From positions 1,683,627 to 1,747,626 of the forward strand of contig OX638348.1 of NCBI GenBank assembly GCA_951813085.1: DNA of 64,000 bases, in the 5' to 3' direction. Numbering within the stretch: position 1 is the first letter of the stretch; each line of letters opens with the position of its first letter. Below are positions 46,025 through 54,970 of the stretch, one piece after another. A program made the position numbers and the translations under genes. The notes under the pieces were generated by a model. It did not search any database, was not told the DNA's origin, and worked only from the letters and a program-made list of their open reading frames with translations. Source of the stretch: an uncultured Opitutaceae bacterium. GTDB taxonomy: Bacteria > Verrucomicrobiota > Verrucomicrobiia > Opitutales > Opitutaceae.

Positions 46025-46588
46025 ATGAAAATCACACGTTTCACATTTGCAACTGCCCTGCTCGCGCTCGTCTCCGCAGCAGCATTCGCCGGCGTCGAGG
46101 TCGGAAACTCCGTTAGCGGAGTCATGGCCAACGACGAAGAAGGCAACCTCTGGAGCCTCGACGAGCACATTGGCGAAAAGAATGTCATCCTCTATTTCTA
46201 TCCCGCCGCAATGACCGGAGGCTGCACAAAGCAGGCCTGCGCCTACCGCGACCAGTCATCCGCTCTCAATGACGCTGATGCCGTAGTTGTCGGCGTTAGC
46301 GGGGACTCCGTGAACAACTTGAAGCTCTTCAAGGAAGCTCACGGCCTGAATTTCACTCTGATTTCCGATATCGACGGAGCCATCGCCAAGAAATTCGGCG
46401 TCGCTACCCGAGGTGGTGGTTCGATAGAACGCGAAATCAATGGCGCCTTGCATACATTGACCCGCGGCACCACCATAGGTCGTTGGACCTTCGTGATCGA
46501 TAAGTCTGGCAAGGTGATCTACAAGGACGACGCGGTCAAAGCCACAGAAGATACCGCCAATGTCCTAAGCCTGCTCAAAGGAGCCTAA
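46025..46588 (+). CDS. Exported PrxQ/BCP-type peroxiredoxin
   Basis: A 187-residue protein with a signal peptide (MKITRFTFATALLALVSAA...). The peroxiredoxin fold is marked by NVILYFYPAAMTGGCTKQAC: the peroxidatic Cys67 and the resolving Cys72 are five residues apart, as in E. coli BCP and plant PrxQ. Thr64 of the P-x-x-x-T-x-x-C motif is present (AAMTGGC). FTLISDIDGAIAKKFGV is the usual second block. It would reduce hydroperoxides in the periplasm. The ATG at 46025 is chosen over the longer frame because of the signal peptide. It is followed by a strong terminator. Confidence 0.92.
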   Translation: MKITRFTFATALLALVSAAAFAGVEVGNSVSGVMANDEEGNLWSLDEHIGEKNVILYFYPAAMTGGCTKQACAYRDQSSALNDADAVVVGVSGDSVNNLKLFKEAHGLNFTLISDIDGAIAKKFGVATRGGGSIEREINGALHTLTRGTTIGRWTFVIDKSGKVIYKDDAVKATEDTANVLSLLKGA

Positions 46589-46607
46589 AAACGGTCGGTG
46601 AATTTTC

Positions 46608-46640
46608 AAATCCCCTTCGCATCGCGGAGGGGATTTTTTT
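46608..46640 (+). terminator. Rho-independent terminator after the peroxiredoxin gene
   Basis: A 13-bp stem with one G-T wobble (46608-46620 with 46624-46636) and an ATC three-base loop, running into a TTTTTTT tract that ends at 46640. It stands 20 bases after the peroxiredoxin stop and just before the convergent gene at 46647. Confidence 0.88.
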
Positions 46641-46646
46641 GGTCCA

Positions 46647-47228
46647 CTACATTCGTCGGTAGACGAACGAAAAGATTTGAGCGGACTTATTCTCATTCCC
46701 TGTAAGTCCGAGCCGGATACTGAGGATGGTGAATATGCCTTGGCTCTTAACCTTAACCACAAGCTTCTTGTCGCCCATACCGCGAAACGTCATGGTCATG
46801 CGATCTGAATCCTTTATCTTCTCATCGACGAGCGTATAGTCCAACCTTGGAAGATAGGTCTTAAATCCTTTTTCAATATCGCGGATCTCTTCATTCATTC
46901 GGATCTGCCACACTCCGGATACGAAATTGTATTTCGCCTGCTGAACACGCTTTAAGGTGCCTTCTTCGCTTTCACCGGGATTTTCAATATCTCCCAATCT
47001 AGCGGCGGCGGCTTGAAATTCCTGCCGCCGTGTTCGCTGCTCCTGATATTCCTGCATTTGCTGCTGCATTCGCAGCTGCGCGTTCCGCTCCTGGATTCCG
47101 GCGATCATCTGAAGCCCTTGCAGCATGTTCTGCAAAGGAGAGGTCGCCCTAGGCTGATGTATCTGCAATTCAGCAACAACAGTCGAAGTGACCGCTAAGG
47201 CGAGTAGTACTGTTATATATTTTTTCAT
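46647..47228 (-). CDS. Exported protein with Gln-rich coiled coil, unknown function
   Basis: A 193-residue protein with a signal peptide (MKKYITVLLALAVTSTVVA). Residues 35-75 are Gln/Arg-rich and strongly helical (RMQQQMQEYQEQRTRRQEF), suggesting a coiled coil. The C-terminal half is beta-rich with a charged segment RDIEKGFKTYLPRLDYTLVD and ending FSFVYRRM. No family is recognised. The gene faces the peroxiredoxin gene across a terminator. Confidence 0.75.
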   Translation of the reverse strand: MKKYITVLLALAVTSTVVAELQIHQPRATSPLQNMLQGLQMIAGIQERNAQLRMQQQMQEYQEQRTRRQEFQAAAARLGDIENPGESEEGTLKRVQQAKYNFVSGVWQIRMNEEIRDIEKGFKTYLPRLDYTLVDEKIKDSDRMTMTFRGMGDKKLVVKVKSQGIFTILSIRLGLTGNENKSAQIFSFVYRRM

Positions 47229-47363
47229 AGTGTTTTTCGTTAATTGTTTTGGGCAATCCCTTCCCAGTTATTCGCACTTCCCTATGCAAGTGGCATGCCA
47301 AGGTCAATAGAACACTAATAAGCTACTGTAGAACAATGACTTATATTTGTTATTCTATCGATT

Positions 47364-47381
47364 AGGTGTCGCATGACACCT
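47364..47381. promoter_or_regulatory. 7-bp inverted repeat AGGTGTC-GCAT-GACACCT
   Basis: A perfect 7-bp inverted repeat with a 4-base centre lies in the 225-base region between the coiled-coil gene start (47228, minus) and the sigma-54 remnant stop (47454). It may be an operator for the minus-strand gene, 136 bases from its start. No T-run follows on either strand. Confidence 0.35.
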
Positions 47382-47453
47382 CACGCATTGGGAACTATTC
47401 ACCGGATTCGATCCGACAACCGATTATGAGCTGGGAAATACTTCCCTAAGGAG

Positions 47454-48065
47454 CTAATCCCGCTCTTCACGCTTCTTTTTCCGATAGCGTATGTAGTCCC
47501 GCTGCACCCGCAATTTTCGAGCGGCTTTGGTCACATTCCCACCGACCGAATCGATCGCGCAATCGATGAGCCGATCAATCGCCGCCTCCAAATCAATGCC
47601 ATCCTCAGGAAACTCCCAGCCTGGATTGAGCCAATCATCGGCCCCTTCGCCCGTTTCGATGCTCTGCCCTCCCGCGCCCGGCCCAATCGAAGAGAATTCA
47701 GCATTCTCTGGATCGCCCAATATAATCGAACGCTCCACTTCATGAGCGAGCTCACGCATGTTGCCCGGCCACTCATGATTGAGAATCTGCTTCTTGCCCA
47801 GTTCCGAAACCCGGTAGTCATCAATTTGATAGCGGCTCGCCAATCTCCTACCAAGGTGCTCCACCAAAGGCATTATGTCCGCCTTCCTTTCTCTCAGAGG
47901 GGGAATGCGCACATGCAGGAGATTGAGGCGATGGTACAGGTCCTCCCGAAACTCCCCATCGCGGGCGAGCTGCTGCAAGTCTCTATTCGATGCGGCAATG
48001 ACGCGAGCATCCACAGTGATTTCACTCGATCCGCCGACTCGCCGAATCTTACCTTCCTCGAATTG
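47454..48065 (-). pseudogene. Sigma-54-dependent Fis-family regulator, 3' fragment
   Basis: Only the last part of an NtrC-type activator remains. It starts at FEEGKIRRVGGSSEI, which follows Walker B in intact proteins, and goes through ASNRDLQQLARDGEFREDLY and HRLNLLHVRIPPLRERKADI. Then come the R-finger/lid region with NHEWPGNMRELAHEVERSII and a Fis-type C-terminal helix-turn-helix (SVGGNVTKAARKLRVQRDYI). The receiver domain, Walker A, GAFTGA loop and Walker B are all missing. Upstream of about 48065 the DNA instead encodes a signal peptide in another frame. So a deletion or rearrangement joined two genes. The fragment could bind DNA but cannot hydrolyse ATP. Confidence 0.8.
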
Positions 48066-48148
48066 GTAGCGAACGCATTTGCGAACGACCCCGCTAAAAC
48101 GAACGCTCCCAGTAGCGATCGAAACAAAACCCATGGATTCACACTCAT
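48060..48148 (-). pseudogene. Signal-peptide coding remnant of an unknown exported protein
   Basis: From the ATG at 48148 a stretch of about 28 codons reads MSVNPWVLFRSLLGAFVLAG then SFANAFAT, a typical Sec signal with an AFA cleavage site. After that it enters the antisense or out-of-frame part of the sigma-54 fragment and loses coding character. It looks like the 5' end of a secreted-protein gene fused to the regulator remnant. Confidence 0.5.
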
Positions 48149-48212
48149 GCGGGCACCCTAGTTCGAGCGCTCTCGATGTCAACCTGAGACAAGGCGCTTT
48201 GAGCGTCCCCGC

Positions 48213-48650
48213 CTAGCTCAAGGCATCTTTCACCGCAGCCGAGGCCACGCGCATATCAAGCGCTGCTCCATGCGCTTTCTTAAGAGCCGCCATAACCGAC
48301 CCCATGTCCTTCATCGAAGCAGCGCCTGTTGCTTCAATCGCTTGCGAAACCAAAGAGGGATACGCATCCGCATCCAGCTTGGCAGGGAGCAAGGCCACTA
48401 GCAGCGCGACGCAGGCGTGTAGCTCCTCTACCTTTTCTGCCCGACCTGCCTTTTCGAAGGCCTCGGCGGATTCCTTGAATTTACCGGCTTCCTTTTCAAC
48501 TACCGCTATCATCTTAGCCTCGTCGAAGTCCTCGTTGGCCCGGACTTCACCTTCTTGGATGGCAGCCAGCGCGGCGCCATAGGCTTCGGTAGCGATCGAG
48601 TCACGCGCGATCCGCGCTTTTTGATGCAGTTGCTTGAGTTGGTCTTTCAT
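48213..48650 (-). CDS. GatB/YqeY domain protein
   Basis: A 145-residue protein, all helical, of the YqeY family related to the C-terminal tRNA-interacting part of GatB. The hallmark features are the start KDQLKQLHQKARIARDSIAT, the central acidic helix and the C-terminal MGSVMAALKKAHGAALDMRVA motif, in which K-x-x-G-x-x-x-D sits. I chose the ATG at 48650 over the longer frame. Its role is not settled; it is thought to bind tRNA or assist amidotransfer. It is 18 bases downstream of nothing obvious in operon terms but shares strand with the ThuA gene upstream. Confidence 0.85.
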   Translation of the reverse strand: MKDQLKQLHQKARIARDSIATEAYGAALAAIQEGEVRANEDFDEAKMIAVVEKEAGKFKESAEAFEKAGRAEKVEELHACVALLVALLPAKLDADAYPSLVSQAIEATGAASMKDMGSVMAALKKAHGAALDMRVASAAVKDALS

Positions 48651-48704
48651 GGGTTTGCGGGGACGAATGCGTCCTATAGAATTCAATATTCGACGGGAAA
48701 ACTA

Positions 48705-49631
48705 CTAGCGCACCGACACCGCTTCCGCAGCCGGGAAATCCTCGGGAACCGTTTGGGTCACTTGGCCCGTGGCGGCCCATTCCGTTCCGCGTTGAAGCGT
48801 AGCGATGAATCCGACGCAATTGAGAGCCGGCACGCTTTCGTCGTCATTCAAATTGCAATGGCCCAAGGTTGTGTGAAATACCCGTCCTTTGCCGTAGCGA
48901 ATATCCATCAACATCGGTTCATGGTTATCCGTGCCCCTATCCACTTTCGTCTTGTCCGCCTTAGCCGTGGCTAGGATCGTGACGTTTTGGGCAGGTCCCC
49001 TCAATCTGCTGTAGATCTCGTCATTCGCATGCATCCAACGCATCGGCAAACCCTTCATAATCGGATGATCTGGGGCACGGGTAATGACCTCGAAATCGTG
49101 CTTTGGCGGATGCATAGCGGAACCCGGCGTATTCAAGAGCTGGGCCTTCCCTTCGAACCAATGGATTTTCGGCCCGAAATCGTCTCCGCGACCTCCCCAG
49201 CCGCCAACGCCTATCATCTCATTGAACGCGGGCCAATCGGCGAACGCGTTATCAGTGGCATGCACCGAAACCAGTCCTCCTCCTCCCGATACAAATGACT
49301 CCAGTCCCGATTTCGCGGCTTCTGACCATCCATCCCCTTCGTAGTCGAGCACAACCACGTCGTAATCCGAGAAGTTTGGATTGAAGCCCGACAGGTCCTC
49401 TCCGGAGAGCGGCGAAACCACTGTCGTCACATCAAAAAAATCCACTTCCGACAAGAATCGCTCCATGAGCGAGCTGCTTAGCTCCCAGTTGTGGTACTTG
49501 CTGCTCTGCCCAGTAAGGAGCATCACTTTGATTGACGCGCTCGACCGGTCCCCAGAACAGGAACTCAACAGGCCAACAACAACTGCGACTGCGAGCGCAG
49601 GAAGGGATTTTAGGAAAAACGATGTCTTCAT
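48705..49631 (-). CDS. ThuA-like domain lipoprotein
   Basis: A 308-residue protein with a lipoprotein signal: VVVGLLSSCSG with the lipobox LSSC (Cys at about residue 25). The ThuA/glutamine-amidotransferase-like fold is marked by IKVMLLTGQSSKYHNWELSS, DYDVVVLDYEGDGW, the GGGGLVSVHATDNAFADWPA segment, and GKGRVFHTTLGHCNLNDDE near the C-terminus. Such proteins belong to trehalose/sugar utilisation loci and may bind or modify sugars; the reaction is unknown. The family is expanded in Verrucomicrobia. It is probably co-transcribed with the YqeY gene, 54 bases downstream. Confidence 0.9.
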   Translation of the reverse strand: MKTSFFLKSLPALAVAVVVGLLSSCSGDRSSASIKVMLLTGQSSKYHNWELSSSLMERFLSEVDFFDVTTVVSPLSGEDLSGFNPNFSDYDVVVLDYEGDGWSEAAKSGLESFVSGGGGLVSVHATDNAFADWPAFNEMIGVGGWGGRGDDFGPKIHWFEGKAQLLNTPGSAMHPPKHDFEVITRAPDHPIMKGLPMRWMHANDEIYSRLRGPAQNVTILATAKADKTKVDRGTDNHEPMLMDIRYGKGRVFHTTLGHCNLNDDESVPALNCVGFIATLQRGTEWAATGQVTQTVPEDFPAAEAVSVR

Positions 49632-49703
49632 GATGATTTAATAGGCGATCTCAAAGTGTGTCAGAGCCGATCAGGAATACGCAATCCGAGAATAGGCGAT
49701 CCC

Positions 49704-50447
49704 TTAAAACGGTCCCTTGGACGTGGCCGAGAATCGTATGGTCTTCCCCGACAACGAATAGTCCAAGCGCGTCTCCACGCAATGCAAGCACAAGCGCTTG
49801 ATCCCTTTGAGTTTCGATAGCTGCTTGTTCTTGGTGAAATCGCCATAGGTTCGATCGCCGACGATCGGTGTCCCGCGTTTCGCGCACTGTATTCTAAGCT
49901 GGTGGGTCCTGCCCGTGATAGGCATCAAGGTCAAATAGCTCATAGCCGGCGTACCCGGAACCTGACGCGAGCCCATGAGCCGCGTCTCCGCGCTAAGACC
50001 TCCTCCCGTTGACGCTCTTACGCCTCCTTCCACGCGCTTTACGCTCAACCGGTCCTTCCAAACATTCGCTCCCTTACGCGTGAATCCAAATACGAGCGCG
50101 GAATACACTTTCGTAACCCGCTTTTCCTCGAAAGCCCGCAATGCTTCCTTCCTCACTGCTGCGTCAATAGTGAGCAGGACCAAGCCCGAAGTGGCCGAAT
50201 CAAGTCGGTTGAGAAGGTACACCCAACGATCCTTAGACGGATCGCCCTCGTCGCTCGCTATCCGGTAGGCTTGGCGTTCCTCATCGTACGGCGCTTCCAG
50301 CAATGCCTTACCTCCATCCTTCTTCGAGTTTGGGTGCGAAAGACTCCCCACCGGCTTTTCAATAGCGATCAGGCCATTGGAATCGCAGGTCACCACGCGT
50401 ACCCCCTTTCCCCAGGGAAGAGATCTGACATCTGTTGCCACGCTCAT
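49704..50447 (-). CDS. RluA-family RNA pseudouridine synthase
   Basis: A 247-residue enzyme without an S4 domain. The catalytic motif is NRLDSATSGLVLL with Asp83. The N-terminal block LIAIEKPVGSLSHPNS and the C-terminal PITGRTHQLRIQCAKRGTPIV then GDRTYGD complete the family signature. It isomerises a uridine of rRNA or tRNA; the target cannot be told from the sequence. It is transcribed away from the PAS/SpoIIE gene. Confidence 0.93.
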   Translation of the reverse strand: MSVATDVRSLPWGKGVRVVTCDSNGLIAIEKPVGSLSHPNSKKDGGKALLEAPYDEERQAYRIASDEGDPSKDRWVYLLNRLDSATSGLVLLTIDAAVRKEALRAFEEKRVTKVYSALVFGFTRKGANVWKDRLSVKRVEGGVRASTGGGLSAETRLMGSRQVPGTPAMSYLTLMPITGRTHQLRIQCAKRGTPIVGDRTYGDFTKNKQLSKLKGIKRLCLHCVETRLDYSLSGKTIRFSATSKGPF

Positions 50448-50653
50448 TCACCTAGCAATCAAGAGGATGCCCATTCATTTGCAATTCATTCCCATCGCGA
50501 CCCTTGGATTTCGCCATCTGTTGCAAGAAAAGCGACGGTATCGACAAAGCGGGCACACGTTACTGCCCCTACAAGCTTTGCTGATACCTAAATCAGAAGA
50601 TTTTGATAATTGCTTGCTTGGCTACCGGATTCGCTCTGTTACATTCTCATTCA

Positions 50654-52402
50654 ATGGCAAGTTCCGGGGAGTTATCCGAATCGTTGCGCGCTATCGGAAT
50701 CGAATCGCTCGACATCGACCTAAGCGACGACAACGCATCCTTGGAAGCGCTATCGGTAGCGAAATTACGGACCGCGCTCGAAGCGGCTCGGGAAGTGGGG
50801 CGGATTGAAAGCCAAATGAGTAGCATCGAATCGAATATGCTATTCTGGCAACTCATGGAATCCCTCCCAGACCATGTGTACTTTAAAGATCTTCAGAGCC
50901 GCTTTACCTGTATCAATCACTCGCTGGCTCAATTCTTTGGGCTCGAGCATCCGGACGAGGCGATCGGCAAAAGCGATTTCGATTTCTTCCAGGAAGCGTT
51001 CGCCAAGGCGAAGTTCGAGGCAGAACAGAAAATTATCGAGAACGGCGAAGGATGGAGCTTTCGCGAAGAGTGTGACCTACAAAGCGACGGCAGCGAGAAA
51101 TGGGTGCTGACGACAAAGCTCCCGCTTCACGATTTGAATGGGGACATCTGCGGGACCTTCGGAATTTCTCGCGACATTACTCAACGGAAGCACGCGGAAA
51201 TTGAGCTCGATCGCCAACGCCACCTGCTCGAAACGATCATTGACATACTCCCCTCCCGAATTTTCGTTCGAGACGCCGAAGATCGCTTCTTGATGATAAA
51301 TGAAGAGTATCGGCGGGCCTTCGATCTGGAAACTCGCGACGAGGTCTTAGGCAAACGGCTATCGGAGATTCGAGACAACGAGACGGCTCGCAGGATCGAA
51401 TCCATGGACGCGGAAATTATACGCACAGGCGAACCGGTCCTCAATGAGCTTGAGTTCAATAAGAGCCTCCTTGGAAAGGAACGGTGGGTTCTCAATTCGA
51501 AGGTCCCGATATTCGGTCCCGATGGCTGCCCTGAAGGGATCGTCGGCATGACCCATGATATAGCGGAACAGAAGAATGCTGAGGAGAAAGCGGGCGAAGC
51601 GCTCGCAGAAAAGAACCAGCAATTCGAGGCCGAGCTTCTCGTCGCTCGCCAACTCTAGGAACAGCTCATGGCGATGGGTTTCAACGATGAGCCCATGTAT
51701 ATTCGAAGCGGAAGTAAATGGGAGCTCGAAGCCTCCTACTTGTATGCTCCTAGCCACCATCTCGCAGGGGATTTCTTCTACTTGATCCCGATTTCGAAGA
51801 ACCGTCTCGGAATTCTCGTATGCGACGTCATGGGGCACGGGATCAAGGCGGCCCTCGTCACCATGCTCATTCGCGGTCTTATGCTCGAAACCCCGGTTTT
51901 GCTCGGAGAGCCCGAACGCGTCTTGAAGCACTTGAACGACAAGCTCGTCAAGCTCGCTGAAGACCCAGAGTTCCCGTGCTTTGTAACGGCGCTCTATACG
52001 GTGATTGATCTCAATAGCGGCGACGTACGGCTTGCGAACGCTGGGCATCCAGCCCCCATTTGGCGCGTCGAGGACAAATCGGGGACGCATTTCGAGCTGT
52101 GTCCGGTTGAGAATCTAGGCCCCGCTCTCGGACTGATTCCCGACGAGGAATTTAGCGGAAATCAATTCACGTTAACGGAAAAGACGGAATTGCTTTTCTA
52201 TACCGACGGCATCATCGAACAAAAGACTCAGAATGGCGAAGAATGGGGCGTCGAGAATTTGGAAGAAGCAGTGCTAGACCACGAAAGCGACGATCTTCCC
52301 GAACAGCTCAAAGCAATTTCAGAAGAGCTCAAGGAATCTGCGGGCGCCAAGGAATTGTCAGACGACGTTTGCATCATCGCCGTAAGACTTTTTCCGAATT
52401 GA
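50654..52402 (+). pseudogene. PAS-PAS-SpoIIE serine phosphatase, split by an in-frame TAG
   Basis: One frame from the ATG at 50654 to 52402 (582 sense codons) is interrupted by TAG at 51656-51658. The first piece holds two PAS/PAC units: LMESLPDHVYFKDLQSRFTC and, about 110 residues later, IIDILPSRIFVRDAEDRFLM, each ending in a GTFGISRDIT or GIVGMTHDIA PAC block. The helix before the stop reads ELLVARQL; after it EQLMAMGFNDE and a PP2C/SpoIIE domain with GDFFYLIPIS, VCDVMGHGIKAALVTM, NAGHPAPI and LLFYTDGIIEQ. In relatives the linker is ARxLQ, and CAG to TAG would create this stop. It would be a sensor phosphatase acting on an anti-sigma antagonist system. Confidence 0.85.
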
Positions 52403-52454
52403 GTAGTTGCATCCACCAAGGGTAGGCCTATCCAAAGTCTACGCTTCCACTGAA

Positions 52455-53234
52455 ATGCTCACTGTAATATCTCCCGCCAAAACGCTCGATTTCGATTCAA
52501 CCTGCGCATGCGACGCGTTTACCCGTCCAAGCTTCCTTACCCAGTCCAGGGAGCTCATCACGCTTCTCAAAGAAAAAAGCGTTCAAGATATTCAGTCATT
52601 GATGACCTTGAGCGAATCGCTAGCCATCTTGAACGTGAAGCGATACAAGCACTGGAAAGCCCCCTCAAAGCTAGGCCAAACCGCTCGCCAAGCAGCGTTC
52701 GCTTTCATGGGAGATGTCTACCAATGCCTGGGATTCGCAACACTGAGCTCCGACGATAGATCCTACGCCCAAGAACGTCTTCGAATCCTCTCGGGCCTTT
52801 ATGGCATCCTTCGTCCACTAGACCTGATCGCGCCGCATCGGCTTGAGATGGGCACGTCGCTCAACAATGCCAAAGGCCGATCGCTCTACGCCTTTTGGGA
52901 CGATACCCAGACGCGATTTATAAATCGAGAAGCCAAACGGATAGGAGCGGCTTACTTGTTGAACTTGGCATCGGACGAGTATTTCAAATCCGTTAAACCA
53001 AAGAAGCTGAAGACTGAGGTCATCACTCCACGCTTTCTCGATTCAAACGATGGAAGCGACTTCAAGGTTATGAGCTTCTACGCAAAGCGTGCCAGAGGAT
53101 TGATGGCCCGATGGATAATCGTGAACCGTATTGAATCATCGGATGCGCTCGCCGACTTTGATAAGGATGGCTATCGGTACAGTCCCGAACGCTCTGAGCG
53201 AACGACTCCCGTATTCACTCGCTCCCACGCGTAA
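52455..53234 (+). CDS. yaaA: YaaA family peroxide-stress protein (UPF0246)
   Basis: A 259-residue YaaA protein. The start MLTVISPAKTLDF at 52455 is the family signature. RYKHWKAPSKLGQTARQAAF, FMGDVYQCLGFATLSSDD, ERLRILSGLYGILRPLDLIA and MGTSLNNAKGRSLYAFW follow in order. The C-terminal VKPKKLKTEVITPRF block is also present. In E. coli YaaA lowers free iron and protects against peroxide. Here it follows the phosphatase gene by 52 bases. Confidence 0.94.
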   Translation: MLTVISPAKTLDFDSTCACDAFTRPSFLTQSRELITLLKEKSVQDIQSLMTLSESLAILNVKRYKHWKAPSKLGQTARQAAFAFMGDVYQCLGFATLSSDDRSYAQERLRILSGLYGILRPLDLIAPHRLEMGTSLNNAKGRSLYAFWDDTQTRFINREAKRIGAAYLLNLASDEYFKSVKPKKLKTEVITPRFLDSNDGSDFKVMSFYAKRARGLMARWIIVNRIESSDALADFDKDGYRYSPERSERTTPVFTRSHA

Positions 53235-53262
53235 ACCCTTACGCAACGCAATCGACCGTTCG

Positions 53263-54843
53263 CTAACTCTGCTTCGTAGCGGCCTCGGCGCACCGCATTC
53301 CATCGAGTGCTGCCGATACGATACCACCAGCGAATCCAGCGCCCTCGCCGCAGGGGTAGAGTCTTTCCACCTCCGGGTGAGCGAGCGTTTCCGGATCCCG
53401 AGGTATGCGAACCGGCGAACTGGTTCGTGTTTCAAAGCCAATTAAATTTGCTTCTTGGGTCACGTACCCGTTCATAGATTTGCCGAACTGCCGCAGTCCT
53501 TTTTGAATACGGACAGCAATTTCCTTGGGGAGCAGATCGTGGATCGGCGCAGGAGTGAGCCCTGGAAAATAGCTCGTTTCCGGCAAATCACTCGAGTCGC
53601 GTTCCTTCAGGAAATCGCGCATTCGCTGTGCAGGAGCTTTCTGCTGGCCGCCCCCCGCGGCGCTCGCCACTCGTTCTAGTTCCTTTTGGAATGCGATACC
53701 GGCGAGAGCCCCATGCTCAGATTGCAAAGACTCGGTGTCTTCCGGTTCCACCGATACGACAAATCCACTGTTAGCAAAGGGGGAATCTCGTCGGGCCAAA
53801 GACATGCCATTGACCACGACCTCGTCGTTTTCGGTCGCTGAGGGAACCACGAATCCTCCTGGGCACATGCAAAAAGAATGCACGCCACGATCACCAATCT
53901 TGGTCGCCAAGCTATAGCTCGCAGCAGGTAGCAATGGATGTCTACTGCCTTTTCGCTTATAGGAATACTGGATACTATCGATCAACGGTTGCGGATGTTC
54001 GATGCGAACGCCTACCGCAAAAGGTTTTTGCTCAATTCGTATTTGCTCATCGCGCAGTAGTCGATACACATCGCGAGCGCTGTGGCCCGTGGCCAGAATA
54101 ACCGCGTCTCCCACTATTTCATTCTGCCCATTCGCAATGACGCCTTGGATACGCTTGCCATCAGCAGAGCGTATCAGTCCGGTAACTTTCGATTCAAAAT
54201 GCGCTTCTCCACCGCAATTCAAGATCGTCTCGCGCAAGGAACGAATGACATTCGGCAGAAGATTAGATCCAATGTGTGGATGCGAATCGATTAGAATGCG
54301 ATTAGGCGCCCCATGCTCCACAAAGGTCTCGTACACTTTTCGAACAGGTCCCCTCTTAGTGGCCCGCGTGTACAACTTTCCATCTGAGTAGGTACCCGCC
54401 CCCCCTTCGCCAAAGTAGTAGTTCGAGTCTTCAATGACGCGTCCTTCTCTCAATATGGGAGCGAGATCGAATCGACCAGCGATGGCGTCTTTGCCTCGCT
54501 CTAGAAGAATGGGTCGCCAGCCCAACTCAATCGCTCTCAATGCAGCAAACAAACCAGCGGGCCCCATCCCGACGATCACCAAGCGCTTTGCGCCATTCGG
54601 TACGGTTGGATAGTCGGGCTCATATGCTCTCTCCGGCGGCAACTCTCCAGACACCGATACTTCTACTCGCAGCTGCACCTTGATTTGAGCGCGGCGCGCA
54701 TCGATCGAGTGTTTGCGAAGACGGATGTCGTCGATTTTCGATACGGAAAGCGCGTTCGCAGCGGCGCTTTTCCACGCCTCCACATCATCCGACTGCTCAA
54801 GCGGCAGGGTAATGCTTACGGTCTGGATCGTATTGTCGGTCAT
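53263..54843 (-). CDS. FAD-dependent dehydrogenase (COG2509 family)
   Basis: A 526-residue flavoprotein. The N-terminal 85 residues are the family-specific ferredoxin-like extension. The dinucleotide-binding motif is VIVGMGPAGLFAALRAIELG (about 89-108). The rest shows NYYFGEGGAGTYSDGKLYTR, ATGHSARDVYRLL, CMCPGGFVVPSATENDEVVV and the closing YPCGEGAGFAGGIVSAALDG. Relatives are uncharacterised FAD-dependent dehydrogenases. It overlaps nothing, but its start region is antisense to the long upstream frame of the AEC transporter, whose real start lies downstream. Confidence 0.92.
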   Translation of the reverse strand: MTDNTIQTVSITLPLEQSDDVEAWKSAAANALSVSKIDDIRLRKHSIDARRAQIKVQLRVEVSVSGELPPERAYEPDYPTVPNGAKRLVIVGMGPAGLFAALRAIELGWRPILLERGKDAIAGRFDLAPILREGRVIEDSNYYFGEGGAGTYSDGKLYTRATKRGPVRKVYETFVEHGAPNRILIDSHPHIGSNLLPNVIRSLRETILNCGGEAHFESKVTGLIRSADGKRIQGVIANGQNEIVGDAVILATGHSARDVYRLLRDEQIRIEQKPFAVGVRIEHPQPLIDSIQYSYKRKGSRHPLLPAASYSLATKIGDRGVHSFCMCPGGFVVPSATENDEVVVNGMSLARRDSPFANSGFVVSVEPEDTESLQSEHGALAGIAFQKELERVASAAGGGQQKAPAQRMRDFLKERDSSDLPETSYFPGLTPAPIHDLLPKEIAVRIQKGLRQFGKSMNGYVTQEANLIGFETRTSSPVRIPRDPETLAHPEVERLYPCGEGAGFAGGIVSAALDGMRCAEAATKQS

Positions 54844-54970
54844 CTATTGGGGGAGACAGATGCGCTACAGCTCTGGCTGCGTCCAGCTCAAACAAGATCG
54901 AAGATCCTATACAACCTATTCTCTTTTTTTCGTGCACCTAAATCAAGGAGCCTCACAATATGCCGCCTTC

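Noticed and set aside
54713..54970. N-terminal extension of the AEC transporter to 54713
   Set aside because: The extra 86 codons are antisense to the dehydrogenase start and not part of the AEC fold; the ATG at 54971 begins directly at the first membrane segment.
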